In this document: positions 34,750 to 46,632 of the stretch, piece after piece
Numbering within the stretch: the stretch's first letter is position 1
Layout of the letters: each line of letters begins with the position of its first letter
NCBI GenBank assembly: GCA_002914805.1
Contig: JXTB01000193.1
Coordinates: forward strand, 615,428-679,427
Length of the DNA stretch: 64,000 nt
Origin: Parasponia andersonii
Taxonomy: Eukaryota > Streptophyta > Magnoliopsida > Rosales > Cannabaceae
Direction of reading: 5' to 3'
Notes under the pieces: model-generated
Seen by the model: the letters and a program-made list of their open reading frames with translations, nothing else
What the model was told of the DNA's origin: nothing
Database searches by the model: none
Program-made: the position numbers and the translations under genes

Positions 34750-37700
34750 TTAGTTTCATATGTATAGCATAATATTGATCTAGAATTGAATATCTAGGTT
34801 ATGTGATTGAGTTTGAGCAATTTTTGTTTATGATACTTAAATAATTTATGGTGATGAATGATATTTAATTACGTATACTATTGATTTTTGCATAGTGAGG
34901 AAAATTGTGGATTGTGATTCTAGCAAAATTAGAGTTCGATGTTCTTGAATTTTATGTTTGATAGATTTATGAACATATTTCAAAGAGTTTGAAAATCTGA
35001 ATTTTTTCTAGGATTTTTTTTATGTTGTTTTAAATTTTTCAGCACTTAAAAAATAAAAAAATCGACCAGCCCTAGCCCCATGCGCGCGGCTCACCTGTGC
35101 GGGTGCTGGGCATTGGCGCGGCTAAGTAGGATGTATGCACGTGCGGCCTGCTCGCGGGCTGCCTCCTGCAGTCCATGCACCATGCGCACTAGCGCGCAAC
35201 ATGCCTACGCACCACCTGCACGCGGCCTGTGCGTGTCCCGTGCGTGCCCGGGCATGGGGCTGCTGCGTCTAGCACGCGGCGTGCTCGCCTGGCGCGCACG
35301 GCCTTGCCGTGTGCTATAGCTGGGCGGCCCACCCCGATACCACTCGTTGCTCCGTTTTTTGCCGTCCCTTCTGGAGGTGACGGCTCGTAGGCCGACGGTG
35401 GTGGTGTTTCTGCCACTATCATTTTTTATAAATTAAATAATTAGTTAATTAAGTAGATAGTTATTTAATTTGAATTCAAATTTTAAAATAGGAAACTATT
35501 CAAATTAGATTAGGATAATTATCTATTTTTGATTTATCCTATTTTAAATTTGATTTACTTTAAGAATTTGAACTAATCAAATAAATAGGATATTATCTAA
35601 TAGTTAATTTGAGTTTGAATGGAATCTAATAATTTTTGAAATTGGATAAGATTTCCTATATTATCGTTAATATTTGAATTTTGAATTTAAATAGATAATG
35701 ATTATTCAAATTAATTAGATATTTAATGAGATTAGATAATTATTCTGATAAATCTAACAGTTAATTTGAATTTGAATCAGATATCTTCTAATTTTTGAAA
35801 TCAGATAAGATTTCCTATCAGTTTTATTTAAATTTTGAATTTAAATAAGTAACAATTATTCAAATTAATTTGATATTTAATGCGATTAAATATGATTAGA
35901 TAATTATCCATAAATCATGATAGTTTAAATTTGAATAATTTAATTTTAGTAATTACCTTTAATTTAAATTTGATTTAAATTAAGATATAGTTTTTGAATT
36001 TAATTCGAAACTAAATCTAATTAGATTAGAATTAAATAATTACTATCCATAGATTATTTAAATTCGTAATTAATGAGATTAATTAGGATAGAAAAGATTT
36101 GAATTTAAATTAGATTAATATTCAATAATTAATTGTAATAACTATTTATCTAGTAACTATTCTAATTATAGTAATTGGAATATAGTTAAAGAAAACTAAT
36201 TAGATTAGTAACTCTATTGATTAATGAGATTAATTACACAACTAATTAGTGAGATTAATTAGGTAATTAATTAATATGATTAATTAATTAGAAAAGTTCT
36301 ATCCTTTTATAATTAAAATAATTTTAATTAATAAAAGAAATTTAATAATAATTATATTTCTATTACAATTAAATTTAGATATGATCTTTATTTAATTATT
36401 AGAATTATTTGATTATAATTAGATATAAATACTAGATAAATATAGAAACATTATATGAGTTAAAAGAGTTTAAATTATTTTCTAATTTAGAATATTGTAA
36501 TTAATCTTTTCTAAATACAGTTATAGAAATAGGATTTCTATAATTAAAAGTAATTATCTTTTATTATCCGTTTTAGATCTTAATGAGTTTAAGATAGTAT
36601 CTTAATGAGATTAAAATAATATTAGATAAATTAATTAATTCTTTAATTAATTAATAATTAGATAATAAATGTGATTCATTTTCTAATTAGTTAAATTATC
36701 CTAATAAGTCAATAATTTAAAATATTTGATATTTTTAAATTTTAGACAAGAATTTGTTATGAACTTAATTCTTACATTTAGGATAATATGTTTTACTAAA
36801 AAACATTAATTATTGAATTTAATTAATATTTGTATTATTATTTAATAATTATTAATTTGATTAATTTTTATTATTTAATAATTATTAATTTGATTAATAA
36901 TTAATAAATAATAATAATTAATGAGATTAATTATATTAATTAAAAGGATAATATTAGTAAAAGGATAATTATTTGTTTTCATGATTTACAAGAAAATTGG
37001 ATCTTGATTTTAATGAGATTAAAATGTTGTTTAATAAAATATTTTAATTATGTGATAATTATGGCAATATTTTGTGCGGTGTTTTTTGACATAAAATATT
37101 GTTAATTATGAGATAATTATGGTATTATTTTATGTGATAAAAGGCCTTTTGATAATTATGAGATAATTATGTGTTTTTACAAAATACATTTGATATAATT
37201 GTCATATTGAGTGGGGGATTTTTTAATTTTGATATTTTAATCCAAAATTATTTAAACCATTCTTTTAGTTTTGAAAGGATTAATTTTGAGAAAATTAATG
37301 AACATTTATAAAGCTGTTTATATTCATTATTTGCATTTATAATTATTTGTAAAACTTTTATACAAAAATATTTTTTTATAACTGTTTACTTATTTTTATA
37401 AATGCACTTGGAATTGAATTTGATTAAATTCTATTACTGAGAATCTTTAAAATTATTGGTTGAATAATTTAGCAGTTAAAGTTTCTTAGTCCATTTTTCA
37501 AAACTAATGTTTAATACAGGACTTGGTTTAAATATAGTATTTCAATTATTTATCTTTGGTTGAAAGATTGGTGACTAAATAATTTCTTCTGGAAAAGTTT
37601 TGCTTGAATGATTTACAATCCACAGACCTTCTTACTCGATTGTTACATCCTGTATGCTTTTATTGTCTAATTTTATATACATGAGATGTATAATATTAGA

Positions 37701-38911
37701 GTATTAGCACTTTGGCTTTAGACAATAATTGTTTTGATCATAGTACCATGTTTATTATACTATGTCATAATGTCTTAAATTAGCTCATTCTCTTTAAGTC
37801 GCATAATTGGATATACATAGTTGATTTTGTGGTTACTAAATAAGTTAGATAACTGGGTAAATTCAAGATCCCTAAATTTTAAAAGATTGAGTGAGAGCGG
37901 GGATAAGATATCCATGGTCTCCATCATTGGTTCAATGGTCCTAAAGATATGCCTCGCCTCAGAATCTTGCTGAACTCCCGTAGGAAGGTTATCATCTGGG
38001 TATTATTGGTATTGAGTCTCTAAGGATAAATTTGTGAGTGGACTTTACGTACTGATTTCCCGTAGGAAACTGTATTGTTTAAGAAAGCTTGTGAATTGAA
38101 ATAATGGTTACACACTCAACATAGGATACTATTAACCTCCCGTAAGAAGTATGTTAGTAATTCTATGGACCGATAAACAGGGTAATTAGCAAACTGTAAT
38201 ATGAGATATTTGTCTTTTTGTCTAAAGTGAATTGTTCACATTTAACTTATAGAATCACATGATTACCCGTAGGTAACTTGTGATCTATGGTAGGTTAAAA
38301 TACCTTGAATATTTGTGAGAGTATTAGGGATTCTTATACAAGTATTTTATCTTGAGAGATTTAATGTTAAGTATTCTAAATTCTTTTATATTCAGATAAA
38401 CTAGCAAACTTAGTCGAGTACTAGGAGGACATAATTTGTATACTTGTCCATAGTTTATTCTTAGTTTCCAAATGACCAATAAGAGCATAACACATAATCT
38501 TCTTGTTTGATTATATGTCATAAGATTTATGTTTTCTTATTTTACTCTAAATGTACTCCAATATTTTGCACGAATTGTCTACTGATTTTAAATCAGTTAC
38601 TTTGATTAATAAATCACAAGAGTTGGTGATTTTGTAAAAGTTCATTCCTGATAATTAATACCCTTGTTGAGGTATTTATTATCTTACTTAAGATAATGAA
38701 CACCCTTTTTAAGGCATTTATTATCTTACTGTAAAATTAAATCGAAACAAAGATATTTATATTCGATTATATTTTTCCCATATATTTAATTGAGAATTAA
38801 ACCTACAGAATTTAATTGTGAATTGAATTCATTAAATTCGATTATGAATTGGATTTATTTTATGACTTTTGTCTAATTGGGAATCTTATTATTTTGTAGA
38901 TTAAGGAAATA
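34750..38911 (+). other. Element I long untranslated internal region
   Basis: Four zones are visible. 35072-35410 is a GC-rich island with many GCGCGC/TGCGC words and an open frame of low-complexity Arg/Ala/Cys. 35410-37330 is almost pure A/T with TGAGATTAA words recurring. 37330-37900 is mixed. 37970-38280 has four CCCGTAGGAA-like motifs at 37977, 38059, 38139 and 38266, each inside a short TTCC...GGAA palindrome. No gag was recognised. Confidence 0.6.
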
Positions 38912-39481
38912 TTGTTTCATAGGATGGACAAGATTTCCAGAAAGAGGAAAGAGACAGAGGAATACAGTATAAGGAGTAAAATGAGGATGTTTATGTTGAC
39001 ATCTCAGCGTTCAAAGAGTTTGAATGGTAATCAACATGAGGATAGCTCTACTGAAAAGAGGTTGTTTGGGAGGCCAAGAAAATCACTCTTTATTGAGGAT
39101 AAAAGAGATCTCTGGTTAGTGAACTCAGGATCTAGTGTCAATATCTGCAATGACAAGAAATGGTTTGTTGAACCAAATCAATTAAATGATATTAGTCATG
39201 ATGTGGAAGTAATAGACAATCGAAGAGTTCGAATAAAAGGCATAGGAGATACCTACCTAAAGATCAATGATAGCTCTATGATCTTAAAATATTACTATTA
39301 TGTACCGAAGTTTAGTTTAAATGCTCTTTTGGTATTGAAGATGTTTAAAGAAGGCTATCGCTTTGAGTTTGACAAGAAGATGAAAGTCTTCTATAATAAT
39401 CTATTGTATTGTATGGGAGAAATGCAAAATGGACTTTATGTCCTACCCCAAAGCCACAAAGTATATCATCTTCAATCATGA
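38912..39481 (+). pseudogene. pol: Element I protease-like and pre-integrase frame
   Basis: A basic start (KISRKRKETEEYSIRSK) leads into DLWLVNSGSSVNICNDKKWF, which corresponds to the copia protease WxxDSGAT...HIC motif. The catalytic Asp is Asn here and the His is replaced. YYVPKFSLNALLVLKMFKEG and FEFDKKMKVFYNN follow, the usual protease-to-integrase linker. The frame ends in TGA overlapping an ATG (ATGA at 39478-39481) that opens the next frame. Confidence 0.7.
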
Positions 39482-40152
39482 GCATTACTACACTTCAAGA
39501 GATGGTGAATGACGTCAGGAAGGAGCGCAACACCATCGATTGGTACAAGCGACTCGGACACATGCCATGCCCAGACATTCGCAGACTTATAGAGCTGGGT
39601 CACTTGTCTAAAGTAGACATCAGCAACGATATAAACTGTGAGGATTGCAAGAAGCCAGTAAAGTACAAGCATCCTCTTACTACTCGTTATGAGAAAGCTG
39701 AGGCATGTTTAGAGTGCGTACATGTACATATCTATGAACCTATGGAGGTAGTTTCCTACAACAAGCATACATTGTTTAGCACCTTTGTTGATGAATATTC
39801 AGACTTCGATCAAGTCTATTTTCTCAAGAGATACGATGAAGTCACAGATGCTTTCCATGAGTTCGACAGAAAGGTACGAATGCAACATGATACCAAGGTC
39901 AAGAAGTTCAAGATTGAAGCCAAACATGAAGATGTTGATTCTCTTCGAGACTTGCTGAGGCCAACACTAGCTAATCTTGCTATTCCTTATGAATATACGT
40001 CTATCTATGAGCATAGTCGTATAGGAGCTATTGAGAGGTACAACATCAGACTCAAGCAAACCATAGAGCTGATGTACAAGAAGTTGCTGCTGTCCTATAG
40101 ATACTGGAGTGGGGACAACTTTGTACATCTCCAACTTCATGCCACCAGATAG
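39478..40152 (+). pseudogene. pol: Element I integrase-like frame
   Basis: MSITTLQEMVNDVRKERNTI begins it. DWYKRLGHMPCPDIRRLIEL and CEDCKKPVKYKHP form the zinc-binding part of a copia integrase. In the core, HVHIYEPMEV stands where the first catalytic Asp should be (HTDVxGPM). FVDEYSDFDQVYFLKRYDEV is well kept. FKIEAKHEDV replaces the second Asp region. GAIERYNIRLKQTIELM retains the Glu. Two of three catalytic residues are gone although the frame is open over 220 codons. Confidence 0.75.
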
Positions 40153-40444
40153 AGATGCTTCGATACCTTTTCAGATATGGATGGGCTATGTAGAGAGCTT
40201 AGAGTATCTAAAGGTATGGGGTTACGAAGTATACGCGTGCAAGAAAGTGGGAGACGAAGTTGACAAGAATTCAGAAAAGTGTTTTCTACTTAGCTATCCA
40301 AATGAAGAGAAGGGCTATATTCTTTACAGACAATCTATGAATACTACCTTTATCAGCAGAAGTGGAGATTTTCTGGAGGATGAGAGGGAAGTCCGTCAAG
40401 AAATTGATGAAGAGAGAGCTTATGATCTTCATTGCTTTTCTTAG
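40109..40444 (+). pseudogene. pol: Element I integrase C-terminal frame
   Basis: After a frame change the text continues as PDRDASIPFQIWMGYVESLE, YLKVWGYEVYACKK, EKCFLLSYPNEEKGYILYRQ and FISRSGDFLEDE. This matches the region between a copia integrase core and RT (the family's GYRLWDP...SRDVxFxE). It stops at 40444, and no RT follows before the polypurine tract. Confidence 0.7.
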
Positions 40445-40561
40445 TCATTAAGTTATTAATTGAACACTTAGTTTTTGCTTTTATTAATTTTGGTCATTTG
40501 GAACATTTTAGAATTTTTACTATGTCATTTTTAGTAACTGCTTTTTGGACAAGTGGAAGAT

Positions 40562-42358
40562 TGTCGGGATTTTTGCCTTAAAAAGTAGATTTCTAATTTT
40601 ACTCTTTTGAGTATAAACAACTATCTCTTATATGAAATTATAATATTTGCTAGATTAAACTATCTTAGTTGAATAGTTTATTCATTTGAAAAAAATTCCA
40701 TGACTTTATATATATATAAAGAAACAAATATAATTAAGTGTTAATTATGGGGAGACTTGTTTCTTTATCTAAGTCTAAATAAAGTAGTTTACAATCTGTG
40801 AATAAAGATGGAATACTTTATTTACTATAGCTTGTATTGTTTTCTATCTCAATGGGAATGATGTGTCTCAAATCATTGAATTATCTGACTTCTGATAGAA
40901 ACACTAATACAATATAAATAAGTTATGTGTATTAAACTGGATCAGATAATATAAAGAATTGGAGTGCTGTAACTCAATTCTTATATTATTACAAACTAGC
41001 TCTTAGCATATAAATCTTAATCCTGGATGTTTGACTGGACTTGTTTTTATGGGTTATAGTCTTTTGATTTGTTAAAAAACTAACCTCTATGAAGTTAGAG
41101 GTGAACTCTGGCATATTGAAGGTTATGGCTTATGAATTGATGGGAACACCAAATAATTAAGGGCACTATACATTAATGCCACTTTAGGTTCTTTCAAGAT
41201 TCATGGAATAATTAAATCTAAGATCGTAGTATTCACTTTGTGAATTGGTTAATAATTTTGTCTAAATGGTCATTGAAAACAAAATTATCGATAATATTAT
41301 TCCTTGATAGTAACATGATAACTTAAATGTAAATAGGTGTTGGAGGGGTATTATGATAATTTCACTTATCCAACTATAACATTTTATAGGGATTATATAT
41401 GTGGTATAGAATATGCTAGATGGATCAGTTAATCAAGGTTAGTTGATTAAATCTCTATAAAAGGCATGATATTTAATCTAAGAGTGCAGTATTGGGCCTT
41501 TAGTAGAGTGTCCCCTTTACTAATAATATTTATATAAATACCATAATAAGAGTTTATGTATTTATCATATTATTGTAGCTTAGATTATGTGGATCCATTA
41601 GGTCCCTTGTCTAGCTTAATTAAGCTCAATAATTAGTTAGTGGTATTTGTGAAATAAGTTTCATGAAACTGTGTAAAATAATAATTCTACACATAAGTTG
41701 GTATTTTTATAAATAAGTTTCATGAGTTGGACATATTTATAAAAATACACCCAAAAACCAAATTGGAGAACAAGCCCAATCCTAATTGGACTAGGGTTAG
41801 CAGTTTTTGGTCCCATATATATAAGATATATGAGAGGAAAAACTACACAGTAACTCATATAGAGTCACACGCATAAGGCACAGGGAGAGGGAGAGAAAAT
41901 TCGGCCAACCGAGGCTAAGTGAGAATGAAAAAGGTTTTCCACAATCTTATAGTCTCATCTCATATCCAGGTGTTCCATAGGATCAAGAAGGTGTTCTTGA
42001 TCATTCTCCAACGAACGTTTTGACTTGGTGCCCACTCGGTTTGTCAACCAAGAGCAAGAGCATAGACAAGAAGATCTAGGGTTAGAGGTTTGATCACCAT
42101 TAAGAAGAAGATCAAGGAGGAACATACTACAAGAGACCCTAATCTCATCTCTAGGGTTTTGTATCTAGATTTGATTTATGTTGTACATGATTCTGTATAT
42201 GATGCATGTGTATTATATGGTTATGAAAACTGTTTTCATGGAAAAATTTTAAAATCTAAATCCGCTAATTTTTCCACTGCACTCATGATATGATCATGTG
42301 TTTTTCCATATCTGCATGCATGCATGATTTTCCTAAGTGTTAGGTCAATATACCAACA
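40562..42358 (+). repeat. Element I 3' LTR
   Basis: It starts TGTCGGGATTTTTGCCTTAA and ends TCAATATACCAACA, followed by ATAAC. It is the partner of 32945-34734, with scattered substitutions that imply some age. Confidence 0.92.
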
Positions 42359-42975
42359 ATAACTTCAACAATAATTAGTGTCTTATGATGCCTACCTTTG
42401 ATCTGAAACTCTCGTAAAATTAAGAGATCAGTTATAGAATTAAATATAGAGTCAAAAACTAGAGACTCAGCTTCTCTAATAAAATGTCATAAGAGAACAA
42501 ATGCTTAAGATATAGATGGTTTTTAATTTTCAAAAATTAGCAAATTCCGAAGATGTCATATAATTCAAAAAATAGAGACCAAACTAACTTTCTAAAAAGC
42601 TTGAAGTTACGGGCTAAGCGAGCAAAGTTTAGCTCTATCCAAAAGATCCTTCACAGAGCTCTCTAAAAAGACTAGAGTGCGAAATAATGAGGCTAAGGCC
42701 GACCAAATCTACACAACAAAAAGGCAATCAAGGAACAAATGTGATGAGTCCTCTACCGAGGAACGACAGAAATAACAATAAGACGGAAGTTGAGAGTCTC
42801 ACCTCATCAAAGAAGATACCATAGAAAATTGATCATGAAGAGTTCTCCAAGTAAAACTGACCTTGAAGGAGGGATGAAGGAAAATCAAATCTACTTTCCC
42901 CAAGAGCAAACCATCGGAGAATCAGAAAGAGATACATAAGCATCAGGCGTCCAATTACTTATCATTGCCTTATAT
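42359..42975 (-). pseudogene. LINE J 5' remaining part: zinc-binding reverse-transcriptase tail
   Basis: From about 42870 leftward: VSFTWRTLHDQFSM, YCYFCRSSVEDSSHLFLDCL and IWSALASLFRTLV, the zf-RVT domain that follows RT in plant L1 elements, then the linker to RNase H (AESLVFDSIFNSITDLLIL). After removing element I the frame reaches VKVNTDGSV at 32930. The LINE is truncated at about 42975, a usual 5' truncation from incomplete reverse transcription; RT and endonuclease are missing. Confidence 0.8.
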
Positions 42976-43156
42976 ATATTAGAAATTGTTTAATTGTGCA
43001 AGAATTTTCTCAAGAATTGTGAATTGTCCCCGTATATATAAGCTCCTATGCTTTGCCATGAATATTATTAGAAATTAATAAGCAACTACTAAATCTAGCT
43101 TCCACTGATAAACTCTATGCAAGTTGTTTGTCAATAGATTTTAGGTCTCAAAATTC

Positions 43157-43225
43157 NNNNNNNNNNNNNNNNNNNNNNNNNNNNNNNNNNNNNNNNNNNN
43201 NNNNNNNNNNNNNNNNNNNNNNNNN
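43157..43225. other. assembly gap (69 N)
   Basis: A run of N, next to a TA microsatellite that probably caused it. Confidence 1.
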
Positions 43226-43244
43226 TATATATATATATATATAT
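43226..43244. repeat. (TA)n microsatellite at gap edge
   Basis: Alternating TA directly after the N run; its true length is unknown. Confidence 0.9.
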
Positions 43245-46200
43245 GTATACACAAACATATATAACGCACACAGAAAGAATATACACAAGCCAGTCCCATT
43301 TTTTGGGATGGGATTTGGGTTTATGTTGATGAAATAAATTAGGTTTTCTTGTAGTACTCTACCTAAATTTTCCTATGTCCAACAAAACATTAATTATAAT
43401 AATTAAGATATAACAAACAAAGAGAGGGAAGGGGCATTTTTCACTTTGAATTTAATATTGAGAACGAAAGTCAACTCTTGGGACTTTTATCATAATAATA
43501 ATAATCTCTGGACTTCTGATTAAAAGAACAAAAACGCATGAGAAAGGGAATTTTATATTACAAGCATATTCCATAAAGTGCCAACTCTTGTGAGCCCCAG
43601 TGAGAAATTTTTAATATACCAATGATCAGTTCAATCTTGATCCAAAATTACTTAATCAAATGGAAATCTGCTAGAACATATGTATGACTGGAAAAGAAGA
43701 CATTGGGAAAAAAGTTAAGCACTTCATCGGATTATTAAGAATCTTTTGTTTTTGACAAAAAAGACCAAAAGAGATGAAGAACTCGAGAATTAATTCTGGT
43801 TAAACAATATCTTATTAAGGATATTATCATTTTTTTTTAAGAATAGATATTATTATTTTATATTTATATTTTGATATTTTATTCTATTTATACTTTCTGA
43901 TTTAGTTATTATCAATATTCACTTTGTTACAAATTAATACTCTGACGTAAATTTAAAATAGTTAATTTACTAAATTGATTTAATAAATTTATTCTTGAAT
44001 CAATTTTTATATAGTTTATTTTTAATTTTTTAAACGGTAACTTAATAAATTAATTAGTATCAGTGTACAAATTTGTAATAAATTTCAAATCTAAAAATCA
44101 ATATTAATAAAAAAAGACATAAAATATAATTAAACAAAATATTAAAATATAGTATATAAAAATGATAATATCTCTTTTATTATATATATTGAGAACTATA
44201 TCAATGTATACATAGACCGAGACCCATTGATTTATATCAAAATTAACACTTCCTGGATAAAAGATAATTACAGATCGACTATCCTAGGTCTACAAAAAAA
44301 TCGAAAAATAAAGTGATTTTTAATTAAGCATAAACTAAAAGATAATTTAATGGTAATAAGTAAAATTTACTCAAATATAGCTAACAGATGTGGTATTCGT
44401 GGTTTTTTTTTTCCCTTTTTTAGGAGGTGTTATGTAACGTAATTTTAGTCCAACGATAACATTGTTATTTTGACTTAAATAAGTAGGCGACGGTGTAATT
44501 TTCGAAAAAACATATAAAATAATGAGATCCACAAAATGGCCTATACCGACTCTTCTGAAAAAGAAGGCTATTAAAATGAGATGAAGAAACTTGTTAATTA
44601 ATAAACAAAATAAAAAGTTGGAATCCAAGAATGTCTTGGCAAATAATAAGAATTAAGTGATTGGAGAAGGTCTTTTAGCACTTGTTAATTTGAATGACAA
44701 TGTGGATAAGAGAAGGATTAGTTTTCGCTTGGACTAGTTTATTATAAAATATTTAACCAATGTTTATGGTTTTAAGTGGGTTTTGCCTCAATTATATTCC
44801 ATAGTAGATAAAGGCTATGTAATTGGACATATGTACACGACTGCTTTGATGGAAATTAGGTTTTCAAAAAGTGCTTTAGGGTTCAATTTTGAGATATATA
44901 ACCAGACCCCTTTCAGTTCTATATTATAAAGTGAAAATAGACAGAGAACCAATTAGTCAGTCACATTGCAATAGAAAATATAAAAGAAAATTTCCACAGT
45001 GAAAAGTAATATTGCTGGAAATGACAAGGCGAAATTGGCATAGAATTTAATAGCTGGGGAACAAAACATGTTTTACACGGTTATGCACAAGCATATTGAC
45101 CTTTTTTTTTGTTTTTGTTTTTGTTTTTTTTTTCTAATATTATTTATTCTTTTTCACTAATAGCATGTCTTAGGCAGCATGCTTCCGACATTGACTTTTT
45201 AGTCAGACGATTAAAAAGATGGATTGCTTAGGAATTACTCATAAAATGCATAATCACCCACTTTCTAATCATGATAAATATGACATTCACATCTACCTTA
45301 GTTTAAATTATTGCGCTTTTCCTAACAAAAAAAGAGAAAAAAAAGAGTAACTTATGATTCCTTCTTTCTCTACTTTTTTGGGCTTTTTTTTATTAGTATT
45401 AGAAGAGTAATACTATATAGTAATGTCCAATATCACCAAAAAATATAATACTATTATTAAGTGACTATAATTATCGGTTCAAAATAGTTTCACCTAAAAT
45501 TAATTACAATTGTCACATCATATATCATATGATGTCCCTTATTGTTATTCTTATTGCAATCGTTCTAATATAAGATATTCTTCTTCTTCCAACAAAAATA
45601 ATATTATATAACTTTAGTACTAAGTAAGGGTATATAAAATTTCCAACTAACCATGAAAGCTGCCTAAACCTACACCGCACCGCATAGTATGGTTAATTTT
45701 CTTAGTAATGTGGATTCAGGTCCAATTTCTTCTATCGTTAGTTTGACTAGATATTTTATTTTTTTACCAGTTATCAATGACAGTCACAAAAATTTTTGAT
45801 TTTAAATGTAATTAAGGCTTCAAAAATTATAAATAATCAGTCTTTCTCTACCTTTCCATAGATCCTCCTCTCCCCCCTACCAAAGCTAGTGGGCTCCTAT
45901 TCTCTTCCATTAACCGGTGTTTTCTTACTTAGGTAGGAGCCTTTTCCAATCTTTGGTATGGTTTTTTTTTTGTTTTTTGTTTTTGTTTTTTTTTTAAAAT
46001 AATCTTTTCATTTGTGAGGGTAGTTTTCATATATGGTAGCTTTTTTATTAGGAATATGCTTTAGAAAGTAATTTCTTTATTAGGTATTTTGAACAATATC
46101 TATTGAATTTAAGTGTTATCTATTTGTTGTCAATAAATTCCATATTATGTCCCAATTATATACATGTGATGTTTATGTTTTCTATTGTGCAAACGTCTAA

Positions 46201-46249
46201 AAGTTTTCGTGACTAATAATAAGTAATAAATAATTATTCATGCTAAAAT

Positions 46250-46632
46250 CTTTTATTTCATTACGTCTAAATAAAAGGTCACATTCTAAAAATAAAGATG
46301 GAATAATTTATTTTGTCATAGAATGTAGTGTTGTCTATTTCAACAGAATTGATAAAGTCTCCAATCATCGAAGTATTTGACTTCAGATAGAAACCCTAAT
46401 ATGTTATAAGAAAGTTATAAGTGCATTGAACTGGACTAAGTGAAAATAGAATTTGAGGTTAGATGTCGTAACTCAATATTCTATCTTTCACTAATCTAGC
46501 ACTATTGTAAGATTACCTTAATCCTAGTGATAGTCGGACTTACTTTCATGAGTTTTATCTTTTTAACTTACTAAAATTCTAGTTCCGATTATATGGTTCG
46601 AACTTCGGTATCTTGGAAGATAAGATTTATAA
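46250..46632 (+). repeat. diverged LTR fragment of the element I family
   Basis: The text 'TAAATAAA...TTTATT', 'ATTTGACTTCAGATAGAAACCCTAATA', 'GTGCATTGAACTGGACTAA' and 'GATGTCGTAACTCAAT' runs parallel to 33160-33500 and 40780-41120 in the same order. It is older and shorter than either LTR of I. It is cut at 46632 by the start of element K; the rest would lie beyond the window. Confidence 0.75.

Larger units (their letters stand above)
32945..42358 (+). mobile_element. Element I: copia-like LTR element without reverse transcriptase
   Basis: The paired LTRs (32945-34734 and 40562-42358) are flanked by ATAAC (32940-32944 and 42359-42363). The primer site is TGGTATCAAGAGC at 34737-34749, and a purine tract (40549-40560) precedes the right LTR. 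The internal region has a GC-rich island, about 2 kb of extreme AT-richness, a stretch with spaced CCCGTAGGAA motifs, then a protease-integrase-like coding block (38912-40444). There is no gag, RT or RNase H that I can recognise, so it is non-autonomous. It is inserted in LINE J. Confidence 0.88.
42976..46249. other. unassigned AT-rich DNA
   Basis: No coding region or element terminus was recognised. There are long T-rich runs of GTTTTT units at about 45100-45133 and 45961-45997. Nothing here supports a gene. Confidence 0.4.

Noticed and set aside
35080..35422. Arg/Ala/Cys-rich open frames on both strands
   Set aside because: They are low-complexity products of the GC island; no family was recognised.
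37977..38275. CRISPR-like array
   Set aside because: The motif is only 10 bases, the copies vary, spacing is uneven and the genome is a plant.
46613..46632. The first codons of the 95-codon open frame at 46613-46900, as a separate small gene
   Set aside because: The start lies in an unrelated LTR relic; the informative part is K's LTR (46633 onward), read as the end of pol.
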